This document shows positions 26,779 to 36,939 of a stretch of DNA of 64,000 nt, in pieces. Position 1 is the first letter of the stretch, and every line of letters begins with the position of its first letter. This stretch comes from Rhizophagus irregularis (lineage: Eukaryota; Glomeromycota; Glomeromycetes; Glomerales; Glomeraceae). The DNA lies in assembly GCF_026210795.1 (NCBI RefSeq), contig NC_089441.1, positions 3,596,001-3,660,000 on the forward strand, written 5' to 3'. The notes beneath the pieces are model-generated. The model saw only the letters and a list, made by a program, of their open reading frames with translations, was not told where the DNA came from and searched no databases. Made by a program: the position numbers and the translations under genes.

Positions 26779-28830
26779 ATGAAGCGCTCTAATCAAAGAA
26801 AACTGAGATCTCAAGCAAGAACAATAGTACAACAAATGACGCAGTTGGCGAATAGGGAGGTGCCAAGTGAACAAGAAACTCGGCAACAACAGTCGATTTC
26901 TCCTATTCAACCGGCTAGTCAGTCTTTTAATCAATATAATGCAAATACAAGCTTTTATTCTGTATCTAGTGTTCCGATTGAAGATTTTAATATCGTGCAA
27001 ACAGAATCATTGAATTTACAGTCCCAATCATCTGATAGTTCCGAGCATTCATCTGAAGATAATTATTCAAGTTTAATTATAAGTCACTCGGGCAGTTCGT
27101 ACTATAGTTTCTCTCGTTCTTCATCACTTTCATTATCTAGAGGAAATTCGTTCATTGGTACTGAATCTGTATACTCGGCTAATAACAGATCGCGTGCATC
27201 ATCTCCCTTCGTCATTTCGGAAACTTCTTCGGGTTATAATTCTGAGATTATTTACCATTCAGCGATTTCATCCGCAAATCAATCTTATGTCTCACATGAC
27301 GAGAATTCTATTAATGGAGATAGTAGTTCAAGATCTTCCGACAGAGACAGTTGTGCTAGACAATTATCAGGTGTTCAACTTCTAGAAAGTTCTGCAGCAT
27401 CGGTTGTACAAGAAGAATCCGAGAAAGAAACCGGTAATGAAAACAACAACGTTCGAGCACATATTGAAGAAATAAACCAACACTCGGAATTTTTTTACCA
27501 TAGTTTAAATAGAATCAAATTTATTTTACAAGAAGGACTATATTTTATCATTTGGATGATTTTGAGTTTATACAGAATCATTATAAAATACCTTTTTGAT
27601 CCTGTTCGGAATAAACTTACTAGATTGGTAAATGCAACAAGGGGAAGAGAGAGAATAACTACGATATCACCTCGAGACGCCAACCAAAATAACAATACCA
27701 ATTCAACAATGACAAATTCTAATATCGTGATTAGAGCGCAACCGAACTTAATTAAATGGTTATTCTCATCGGCGGGATTAGCAGTGATTTTAATTGTTCT
27801 TTACCGTATTCCTTGTAACTTGACTAATATTCAAAATCTGGAATTATCAAAATGTATATCAAAAATTCATAATGTGTTTCGACAAAATGGTAATCTGTCA
27901 AATTATAGCTTGGAATCTTTAAATGATGATATTGAATTTGAGCATAATGATTTGTTGATTCGAGATGTTGTCGCCGATCAGGTTAAAACAGTCTGTGCGG
28001 CTGAAGTTCAAAAAAGGATTCCGTCGCAAAATTACGATCTAGTTAGATACCGGAGTAATCGCGTATCAGATGATGATGTTGTGAATATGGTTCGACAAGA
28101 AATTAGGAAAGCTGTTGAAGAAATGTTATACACTTATTCTCAAGATAAGTTAAACAAAGCAGATTTTGCCCTTTCAACTGGTGGTGCGAAAATTATTAGT
28201 CCGCTTACTTCACCAACTTATGAACAGTGGCCGACACAATGGTACAAAATGGCATTTGCAAAATTAACAGGACATGGAATTACAAGGGGAAAACCACCTG
28301 TCACAGCTCTCCAACCAGATGTACATGTTGGACAGTGTTGGCCTTTTGCCGGACAAAAAGGGCAATTGGCAGTACTATTGAGTCGACAAATTTACGTAAC
28401 TGCTGTAACTTATGATCATGTTAGTAAAACTATTGCGATGGGCACAACAAGTGCTCCTAAAGAATTTGAAATATGGGGATTTGCCGATGACGAGCAAGAT
28501 AAAGATAATTTTGATAATGAACATAGTGAACATACCAACACTGTTACCAGTAATAATTATCCCACCGATGAATCAGACTCAAATATTTATTTGCATTTAT
28601 ACGGAAAAGAGTTGAAGCTTGGTTCTTCTCCTAACCATTTGTTTTTTGGAAGGTTCGTTTATGATATAAATGGTTTACCCGTTCAAACTTTCGAGGTGAA
28701 TCGATTGAATAAGCCTGTTAAAGCAATAATTATGAAAGTAATAAATAATTGGGATAATCCATTGTATACTTGCTTGTACCGCTTCCGTGTACATGGTGTA
28801 CACTCAAATGTAAAAAGTCAAACTTCCTGA
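26779..28830 (+). CDS. SUN-domain nuclear envelope protein
   Basis: Inner nuclear membrane half of a LINC complex, which ties the nucleus to the cytoskeleton through KASH proteins (family knowledge). A single exon encodes 683 residues, unusual in this intron-rich window. Residues 1-235 are Ser/Gln-rich and probably nucleoplasmic. A first hydrophobic stretch lies at about 247-275 (LYFIIWMILSLYRIIIKYL) and a second, clearer membrane helix at about 326-342 (WLFSSAGLAVILIVLY). A helical linker leads to the SUN domain at about 462-672: DFALSTGGAKIISPLTSPTY, PDVHVGQCWPFAGQKGQLAV, ITAVTYDHVS-like, KEFEIWGF, GRFVYD and TCLYRFRVHG. The acidic Asn-rich insert within the SUN domain (about 575-610) is species-specific. 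Confidence 0.93.
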   Translation: MKRSNQRKLRSQARTIVQQMTQLANREVPSEQETRQQQSISPIQPASQSFNQYNANTSFYSVSSVPIEDFNIVQTESLNLQSQSSDSSEHSSEDNYSSLIISHSGSSYYSFSRSSSLSLSRGNSFIGTESVYSANNRSRASSPFVISETSSGYNSEIIYHSAISSANQSYVSHDENSINGDSSSRSSDRDSCARQLSGVQLLESSAASVVQEESEKETGNENNNVRAHIEEINQHSEFFYHSLNRIKFILQEGLYFIIWMILSLYRIIIKYLFDPVRNKLTRLVNATRGRERITTISPRDANQNNNTNSTMTNSNIVIRAQPNLIKWLFSSAGLAVILIVLYRIPCNLTNIQNLELSKCISKIHNVFRQNGNLSNYSLESLNDDIEFEHNDLLIRDVVADQVKTVCAAEVQKRIPSQNYDLVRYRSNRVSDDDVVNMVRQEIRKAVEEMLYTYSQDKLNKADFALSTGGAKIISPLTSPTYEQWPTQWYKMAFAKLTGHGITRGKPPVTALQPDVHVGQCWPFAGQKGQLAVLLSRQIYVTAVTYDHVSKTIAMGTTSAPKEFEIWGFADDEQDKDNFDNEHSEHTNTVTSNNYPTDESDSNIYLHLYGKELKLGSSPNHLFFGRFVYDINGLPVQTFEVNRLNKPVKAIIMKVINNWDNPLYTCLYRFRVHGVHSNVKSQTS

Positions 28831-29730
28831 AGGTAAATATTCTAAAATGTTAATATTGAAACCTTACTTAGCAATATATTCATTTTTTTTTTGTTATATA
28901 GATGGAATCTAGATTTTAGAAAATTTTAAATAAGATATAAAGTTTCGAATTGTCTTAAAATCATTAAGAAATTTTAAAATTAAAACAATATTGCGGTTGC
29001 TTTAATAATATATATGTTAAGTTCAGCAATAAAAATAACAATTTAAACTATTGTAAAAAAAATCCAAAATCGCAAATAGTTTAATACTTTCTGGATGAGT
29101 AATAAATGTAATCATATTTAAGTATACTTAAAAAATATAAAGTTTAAAATTAATAATAATTTAAAAAGAATTACCTATATACTAATTTAATGTTAAAAAA
29201 TTTAAATTATTTTTTATATGTATTTTATGCAAACCTAATTTTTTTTATAAATAATAAATAATTTTTTTTTTAAAAAAAAAAGGGTTCTCTTTTTATTCAT
29301 TTTTAGTACTGATAATTTAATAATATATTTGTAGCAAAGAATATTTATTTAAAATTACATATGACAACTTTTCTATTAGTATACAACAAATTAATACTAA
29401 TATTTTAAATCAAATAGAAATATGATTTATTTTTCTTCTGCTCAACTTTATTTCAATTTGAATAGACTTCCTTATTACCTATTATCTCTTATATGTAAAT
29501 GTAGAATCCCGCTTAATTATAATAAAGGTTACCGTAGAAAATTGGCCCTTTACTAATAGTTTTTACCTTACTTTTTTCTTAAATTCTATTGGTTAATTAG
29601 CTAAAGAGGAAAAAAATCATAACAATGTAACATAAAATTTCCTTTTATAGTAGGATCTGCAAAGAATTTTATATATGATTTTTACCTTAGGCCTGGAGGT
29701 GACCTATCTTATAAGTATAGCAGGGTCCTG
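28831..29730. other. AT-rich spacer
   Basis: 900 bases downstream of the SUN gene with poly-A/T tracts, including a T-run facing an A-run at about 29263-29283. No gene, tRNA or mobile element is recognised. Confidence 0.4.
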
Positions 29731-29997
29731 TTAATGTTCTTCATCAGATAAAGCAGGAATTTGATTCTTTCTGTCATTTGCAATTTTATGCTATATGATA
29801 AAATCTTCTTCATTATCACTAACAGTTGGTGAAGTACAATTAGAAGAACAACTAGCAGTATCACTACTAGTTGAAGGTGAGTGAGGAGCAGAAAGTAAAC
29901 TAGTATCAATTGAAATAGAAGATGGAGGAGAAATTATGTCAGGCGATGGAATAATAAGTGAATGGTTTTCAAAAGCTGGACGATGAAAATTTGACAT
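29731..29997 (-). pseudogene. Small Ser-rich gene with in-frame TAG
   Basis: The frame starts MSNFHRPAFENHSLIIPSPD and is rich in Ser, Pro and Thr up to SDNEEDFII, where a TAG at 29791-29793 ends it after 68 residues. The same frame stays open beyond that stop as HKIANDRKNQIPALSDEEH to a TAA at 29731. The continuation keeps the same acidic, polar character, so a decayed gene with one nonsense change is likely; a real 68-residue protein or stop readthrough are alternatives. I do not recognise the family. It sits alone in AT-rich sequence. Confidence 0.35.
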
Positions 29998-30637
29998 TGT
30001 TAAATTTGTAGATTCTTGTAATTTGACTTTTATTGATTTTATTTTTGTGTTAAAACTGTAATTTTTTGAAAAATTCAGATTACTAGTATTTATGAACTTT
30101 TTTTTAATATATGATAGATTTGCAAATACTATTCAACTTTGATAAAATCAATCTTATCATCTATAAATTACTTAATATATAGCATTTAATAGCATATAAT
30201 CAAAGATAACGAAGATGAAACATCTCCCGTATTATGTATAATTAAAAAAAAATCTTTTTATTAAAATTTAAACGTATTTTATGCATAAAATTATATTTCA
30301 AATGATTTTTCGGGGGAAGTTGACTGAACTTCTACAAGTCTCCTACATGCTTTATATCTTGCTGGGAAAAAAGATAAGGAGATAAGGAGCGTGATTAGCA
30401 TTATCGTATGATGCCATGAAGGCCATGAAAGCATATGAATACGGAACTTTGTTTCCTTTCAGCATAGCGATCACCACACAAGACACAAAGTTTTCTCGGC
30501 CTTTCATAACACATAAATATTATTACTAATATTGATGAGAAATGACTTATACTTTGGTCCCTTTGGGAACCTTTCCTTTTACAGTATATACAGGTCTTAT
30601 TCTGTACATGCATTGTGGCTCCGAAAAAATTCTTTCG

Positions 30638-30686
30638 AACTGGTGATCACCGCTCCGGATTAATGATCAGTATTCCGGACTAGGGT
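30638..30686. repeat. TGATCAC-TCCGGA motif block, copy 1
   Basis: TGATCACCGCTCCGGA and TGATCAGTATTCCGGA occur in tandem here, preceded by a partial GGCTCCGAAAAAATTCT. The same arrangement recurs in direct orientation at 32093-32155. Confidence 0.6.
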
Positions 30687-31464
30687 TGACGCAAAATTGA
30701 GTTCGCACTAGTTGTCAATACTTCATTAATGGCGCGAAAACTCGTTCTTACTCCACAAGGAGAAGATACAGGTATACATTCCGCACCAGATAGCACTACG
30801 GATGTGGGTTATCAATATACGAAAAGTGCGCTCGGAACTATTGTAGAAGATCTTCACAAGCTCATTATATGAGAATTTCAGATAAATGTGTTGCTGTTTA
30901 TCTTTATACTGGACAAGAATGTATATAAGACAAACATATAATACTTTGAGGGTAAAATCTATGGTGATCATGAATATTGATGGGACGGATATTCCTGCTA
31001 ATTTTCACGAAAATTTATATGAAACGTTGCAGAAATTGTATTACATGAGTCCCCTTTGGCAATAATTGATGACCATGACCCGCTCAATCTAGGTCAAGAG
31101 AAAGGTCAATCATAGACTCAAAATTAAAGCTAGAAAAATATTTGTTAGTAAACTACTTATTACTGTTATTTTTTTCTTGCTTGTATCAAGAATTTTGTAT
31201 GTACCAATCGGAGTCATATAAATAGCCAATCTCTGCTGTTGCGATATAAAGTTTAAGCATGGCTGCAGAATCAGTTTAGTCGTTGAGCCTTTTTCTGCCT
31301 GAATAAGCATTTTTACCAATACATCAAGAGGGAAATCCCATGGAGAGATAACTGATCGAGGACAGGTTCTGTACATCTAGTACCACACCTAGCTCTTGAT
31401 CTAAAGAGTTTAATTCGATCTGAAGTTGGCTTTATCAGCACACTGTGGTGATTATATTCAAAAT

Positions 31465-31985
31465 CCATTAAAGCGAAATACCTATTTTCTTGTGATAATC
31501 CTCTAATGAATTCTCTTCTGAGATGTTTTTCACAGAGATTGACGAATCATTACATCTCTTTACATTCGAATAGTAATCCACTATCGAGTCTTTGTCTTGA
31601 AGCAATAACCCACATCGGAACTTATCTAGATCATCTGCATTATCACCTACCTTAATCTTCCTTCGGTCATCTATATTAATACCATCTGGCCATATTTCCA
31701 ATCGAAGTTCCTCGGCACAATATGGCAATTCTACCAAGCTTAAAATTTACGGAAGATATACATCAAATAATGATGTTGGATTCCTTACACTGGATAGACT
31801 ATATACAAATTTCTCAAGAGTTTTCTTTTCTCCAATGCCTGATTGCCTTTGTCTTCCAATAGGTTTTGATGTCGCAAAAAGTTCCTCCCAGTCATCCCAT
31901 TCTGGTATAAATCCAGGATTCTCTTCGTTATTCCATTCATACCTTGATCCACATTCTTTGATAAATTCATTGTAGCCATCTCGTC
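31465..31985 (-). pseudogene. Uncharacterised broken gene
   Basis: Two adjacent minus-strand frames look coding by composition. The upstream one reads DGYNEFIKECGS, EWDDWEELFATSKPIGRQRQ, SGIGEKKTLEKFVYSLSSV and ends DVYLP; the downstream one starts about 31737, reads VELPYCAEELRLEIWPDGIN and ends at 31468 after HKKIGISL. A stop separates them and no good splice pair joins them, though a multi-exon gene is not excluded. Trp/Asp-rich segments suggest a folded protein, but I do not recognise the family. Confidence 0.35.
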
Positions 31986-32089
31986 ATCTGAAATTTTGCC
32001 GATAAATTGGTTATATAGCTAGAAGAATTTTTAAATCGAAAAATGGTTAATCATTGCACAGATCTGGTACTGACCGGGTAAAAAAACAA

Positions 32090-32156
32090 CTGGTTGATGA
32101 TCACTGCTCCGGAGGCCCAGAAAAAAATTCTAATCAAGTGATCACTATTCCGGACT
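32090..32156. repeat. TGATCAC-TCCGGA motif block, copy 2
   Basis: TGATCACTGCTCCGGA and TGATCACTATTCCGGACTA lie about 40 bases apart, joined by an AAAAAAATTCTAATCAA spacer. This is the direct-orientation partner of the block at 30638. Confidence 0.6.
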
Positions 32157-32333
32157 AACGGGCTCGAAGGACAATCACAAACTCCAACTCTCGTGCCAAT
32201 CTATCCGATGTCAATTTAAGACCGATTATATATTCTGTAACTGAATATTTATTATACCGGAAAAAAATATAACAATTATGTAAACACATTATCTTGTCTC
32301 CTCCGGCTCACATATAATGCACTGAATCACTAG

Positions 32334-32684
32334 TCATGGGGTGCCGAAGACAGTTAGATTGCCATCTCGTTCTACTTCTTCATCCGATCTTTCACGATTC
32401 TCCTCCTTGGCTATTTGATAATAAAGCGCATATACAAGACTGGCACACAGATCATTGTCTAGATACCTTTTGCGATAATTTTCTAGCCTTATAGTGTATG
32501 CCTCTTCATTGGGAAACATCTTGACTGCGAGCGTCTTAATATATTCATTTGGTTCCTTTTCAGCTCGCAATTTCTTTAGATAGCCTCCATAGTTTTTCGC
32601 AATATTATCATACTTTTTGCCCTTTCGCAATGCAGTCTTTATGACCTTAACTTGAGCAGTTTCTATGTCCTTATGATCAACCAT
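32334..32684 (-). CDS. Hypothetical 116-residue protein
   Basis: Open frame MVDHKDIETAQVKVIKTALR to NLTVFGTP. It is highly charged (many Lys, Glu, Arg) and predicted by eye to be mostly helical, with no membrane segment or signal peptide. Its base composition is richer in GC than the flanks, which supports coding. No family was recognised. A further short minus-strand frame (SKIASEEAKQRAMRARLRVR, stop at 32805) lies just upstream and may be the end of another broken gene. Confidence 0.4.
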   Translation of the reverse strand: MVDHKDIETAQVKVIKTALRKGKKYDNIAKNYGGYLKKLRAEKEPNEYIKTLAVKMFPNEEAYTIRLENYRKRYLDNDLCASLVYALYYQIAKEENRERSDEEVERDGNLTVFGTP

Positions 32685-33120
32685 TTTTGTATCTTTTTAC
32701 TATAATGCTAATAAAACTAAATAATTAAAAATATATTTATATCATCCTATACTAGAGGAAAAGATTGGATTTTTTGTCTGAAAAAATATTTTATTATAAA
32801 GTAACTATGCTCTAACACGAAGTCTAGCTCTCATAGCCCTTTGTTTTGCTTCTTCGGAAGCTATTTTAGATGCTACCAGATGCTTATATAGTCCAATTCA
32901 CCAATGACCATATGGGAGGATTTGAATTCCATTAAGTTAAGATCCAGTGCTTATTTTTATATATTCAACAATATATTTTTTAATGGAAAAATTTTCAATA
33001 AACAATAAATTTGACAATGAATTATTTGATTTATAATTCTGAAGATGAAGATATATAAGAATTTATATAATATATTAAATTTTTTTTAATATAATTCTTT
33101 ATAAATATTTAAAGCAATGA

Positions 33121-33235
33121 CATATATTAGCTAATATTAGTTTTATAAGAAGCCCCTCCTTAACTAATTTTATATCACTTAAGATTTTGCTTAACCCACT
33201 ACCTCTTAAAATATTAGCTAATATATATTATAACC
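33121..33235. repeat. Dispersed repeat, inverted partner at 45330
   Basis: The words TTAGCTAATATTAGTTTTAT, AAGATTTTGCTTAACCC and a second TTAGCTAATAT occur here. The inverse order and strand appear at about 45330-45485 (GTTAAGCAAAATCTTA, CTTATAAAACTAATACTAGC). The copy is bounded on both sides by TTAGCTAATAT, which suggests a small inverted-repeat element. Confidence 0.5.
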
Positions 33236-33330
33236 CTTAATATTTTCTTATTTAAAAATATTTTTCATAATTTTAATTTGAAAATTTTGATTTATATCCA
33301 GTGGGTACTATACCCTAATCATGTAATATA

Positions 33331-33710
33331 TGGATTTGTACTTATAAATCTTGGTTCCTCTTTTTTGATCTTTGAAAGTCTATCCAAAACCTAAAAAAAG
33401 AAAACCAGTTATTAACTGTTCTATAATAAATAAAAATAAATAAATAAATCAAGATTTATATTTATGAATCTTGGTTTCTCTTTTTCTGATCTTTAGAAGC
33501 TCACTCAAAACCTAAAAAAAAAAGGAACAGTTATTAGTAACCATTTTATAATAATAAAAAATAAATAAATAAAACCAAGATTCGTATTTATGAATCTTAA
33601 TTTATTCATTTATTAAAAATCCACTAAACCTATAAAAAAAAAAAGAAACAGTTAGTAAACCATTCCAAAATAATAAATAATAAATAAATAAAACCAAGAT
33701 TTTTTAAGAA
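33331..33710. repeat. Tandem repeat, about 120-126-base unit
   Basis: Three diverged copies, beginning near 33341, 33461 and 33587. Each starts TTTATGAATCTTGGTTTCTC-like and contains AAAACCTAAAAAAA, an AACAGTTATTA segment and a run of AAATAAATAAAT. Confidence 0.7.
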
Positions 33711-34048
33711 TTTTAGTTTTAAATCCCCTTTCTTCTTCCCTCTTTCTTATTTTTACTTTAAAGTCTGGTTTTGTAATAGGTCAGTATTTTTTTTATACAT
33801 TTTATAAAAAAAAATAACAAAAAGAGATAGTTTATTTCTTAACTTTAAATAATAAAACTTCTTTCTCTTTTCTCTTTTTCTATTTTTACCTTGAAGTTTG
33901 ATTTTATAACCAAGTTAGCATTTTATAAAAAAAATAATGAAAAAGAAATATTAATTTGTTACTTAAATTAAATTAAAAAATTAAAAAAAAAATATGTAAA
34001 TTTTGAAATAAAACTTATATTATTTCAAAAAAAAAGACAGAAGATATA

Positions 34049-34235
34049 AGAAAAAGAAAAGAACAAAAGAAAAAGAAAAGAACAAAAGAAAAAGAAAAGA
34101 ACAAAAGAAAAAGAAAAGAACAAAAGAAAAAGAAAAGAACAAAAGAAAAAGAAAAGAACAAAAGAAAAAGAAAAGAACAAAAGAAAAAGAAAAGAACAAA
34201 AGAAAAAGAAAAGAACAAAAGAAAAAGAAAAGAAT
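34049..34235. repeat. 19-base purine minisatellite
   Basis: About nine to ten nearly perfect copies of AAAAGAAAAAGAAAAGAAC, all purine on this strand apart from the single C per unit. Purine-only runs of this kind can form triplex DNA; that is general knowledge, not shown here. The reverse frame reads as Phe/Leu/Ser repeats and is not a gene. Confidence 0.9.
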
Positions 34236-35996
34236 GATAGGAGAAGAATAAAAAAGAGAAAAGTGAAAGGAAAAAAGGAATTTAAAAATAATAATTTTTT
34301 TTTAAAACTTTTAATATGTGTAATATGTGATGTTTAATTAGTGCACTATTTAACCAATATCTAATTGTAGATTATGGTCAAATTTTTTAATTTTGGTTAA
34401 ATATAAGCCAAATTTTACCAAGATCAAATATTTCTTTTTCAATTAGTATTTATGTGGGGTATTTTTTGTAAGGCGATTTCTATTTGTACACGTAGTGTAT
34501 GAACACGTATCACGTGATTTAATATATTTATATCATGTGACTTTAAACTGCAGTCCGTTTTTATTATATAAAATCAATTAACCAATTACAATAAAATGTG
34601 CCTAAATAAATGCGCCTAAATAAATGCGCCTAAATGTTAAATAACATTTTGACATGTCTTTGCGTAATGCCCATACTGCTTACATTTACTGCACTTTTGA
34701 CCTTTTGTATCATTTGTAAAGTCTTCTATAATATTTGAAGTATTGTTGTCTTCTATTACATTACTATTGCTAACATCTTTTAGAACCCGTTTTTCTCTAT
34801 TTAAAACCTTTTCAACGCTTGATATTAGCCTTTTCGGTGGCTGACCCTTATGCTTGGGATTAATAACATCAGTAAAGTTTTCCGGTTCCAGTTCGCTCTT
34901 TACATCATAAATAAAGGCCTTGAAAATATTTAACAATTCTTGTTGCTTATCACTTTTAAGGGCATAGTCAATAGCCTTTTTCAATAATCTAGCCAATTCT
35001 GCGTACATAGTTTTAGGCGAGTTTACGGCTGGTTGAGATGGTTGAGAGCCGTGTGAATCAATCTGAATAGAAAAGAAATGTTGGAAAGTGATAGGATTTT
35101 TGAATGGTATGTTATCTTCTGATTGTATCTTATCACATACTGGGATAAAAGGATATTGTTGTAGGAGATCGTTCAGTTCAACATCAGGATTTATATACCA
35201 TCGATTTGGAATCATACATATGTGGAAGGTGGCGAATCTAGAGTAGGTACCAACACGGAAAAAGTGCCGATATACCAATCTCTTATTAATTAAAAGAAGA
35301 CAAGTGCATAAATGCATGCCTTCATTGAGTAGAATTACGTAATGTCTGATTTTCCGTGTGCCAGTTGTTCGTACGTTCCATACTTTAAGGATTGCTTCCA
35401 TTGGTATAGTTAAAACTAACGATCGCAAAAGGATTTGTCTTGTATCTTGCTCTTGTTCTCTGATTCCTATACTTATTTCTTCATTATCAGTTTCTATCTA
35501 TAATCGTAGAAAATGTAGAAATCGATCAAAAACAATGAAATTAATAGATCCAAATTTTGCGACTTGCCCTTCGCAAGGTTATATCCTATCTTGAATAAAT
35601 TTTGAAATGATTACCTACCTCCATCAAATGATGCAAATCCGTGATCTGACTAATATCATAACACACAGATTAATTCATTTGACTTCTTTGTTTCCCGAGC
35701 ATTGTTGGAGTTAAAAATTCTTTGATAATAGCATCCACTTGATTGAAGAATCTGGTATTCAGCATCGGCATACCAACCGTTGATAAGGCATCTCGTTCAA
35801 TTTCAAATTGCTCGAAATGTTCGTCATTCTTAACGTGATCATTAATACTAACCAACAGATTGCATAACGATGTAGAACGATCTACTTTGCCGTGCACATG
35901 ACTATTTATAGATTCAATTCGCTGCGTGCTTTGAGCACCAGTGGTAAATCTGTTACAAATTCAAGGTACCGCTCACGAATTCTTAGTACTATACAG

Positions 35997-36296
35997 CAGG
36001 GTTGGAAATTGTACTAGTACAGTACTAGTACAGTATAGTACAGTACTAAGTACTGTACTTGTACTTGAAAATTTAGTACAAATACAATTTTAGTACATAC
36101 TATTAATAAATTTTATTGGTTAATTTTATAAATATAAACAATATTGATCACATGATATCTACCTAAAATGGTTAAATTATATTCTAGTAAAAAGTAATAA
36201 TTGTATTAGTACAGTGTACTTAGTACTTGTACGAAATTTTTGCTAGTACAGTACGTACTAGAATTTTGCTAGTACAGGTGTACTACCACAACCCTG
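35997..36296. mobile_element. hAT-type MITE nested in the MULE
   Basis: This 300-base element starts CAGGGTTGGAAATTGTAC and ends, inverted, CAGGGTTGTGGTAGTACAC. It is flanked by CTATACAG on both sides (35989-35996 and 36297-36304), an 8-base target duplication as in hAT elements. The interior is full of GTAC/TAGTAC words. No coding capacity. Confidence 0.88.
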
Positions 36297-36939
36297 CTAT
36301 ACAGGATATCAGTCAAATACTTAACCGCTACTGGATATTGTTCAACTAATTGTTTCCATTGAAGTTCGAATAATTCTTCGCAAAGAGAATTCTGACATAC
36401 ATAAAATTTACGACGGAATTCCTCGAACTGACTACCTAGCTTTCCTTTAAGCTTTTTCTGGAGGTTCAGATCTATATGAAATATGCACAGCAGGTGCTGA
36501 GCATTGGGATAAATATCCTTGATCGAACGAACCAAAGAAGGATCGGAATCAGAAAAAATGACTCCCAAAGAAACACCTGTTTTGGTAGATATACTATCAA
36601 ATATCCACTGATAAGTATCCTTTTGTTCTCAATTATTACGCACGCTACGATCCTGGTTTTGTAGTTATTATCAATTATGGTTACGATACAAAGGATCATT
36701 TGAAATCGGTTTATGTTATAGGTGCTATCAACTATAACGACATTATTGTGCTTACTATATAACTTTCTTTGTGTAGGTGACATCCATAAAAGAGAAATCA
36801 ACCTCCTCGAGATTGGATCTAATCGAGTCTTTACAACTTAAAGCGGTTCCAAGTTCTTCCAGTCCATCAATCGTTGGAGCATCTGAGGGGCATCCTCATC
36901 TCCCGGATTATGTTTTTGTCAAAACTGATAAACCGCATT

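Larger units (their letters stand above)
29998..32333. other. Uncharacterised segment with degraded genes
   Basis: The stretch from about 30300 is less AT-rich than its surroundings. It holds broken minus-strand frames, the better of which are listed separately; one near 30401-30613 has Cys pairs (CIYCKRKG, then CVLCGD). Two blocks of a repeated 16-base motif stand at about 30640-30685 and 32091-32155. None of the frames gave a family match by eye. Confidence 0.35.
32700..34471. other. AT-rich repeat region before MULE
   Basis: No gene. Contents are a dispersed repeat at 33121-33235, a tandem array at 33331-33710 and a minisatellite at 34049-34235, each listed separately. The rest is AT-rich sequence with short homopolymers. 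Confidence 0.55.

Noticed and set aside
30638-32156. Reading the two motif blocks as terminal repeats of one long element
   Set aside because: Only the 16-base motifs and a short A-rich piece match; the wider flanks do not, so element borders cannot be set.
34015-34218. 67-residue minus-strand frame of Phe/Leu/Ser repeats
   Set aside because: It is only the translation of the 19-base minisatellite.
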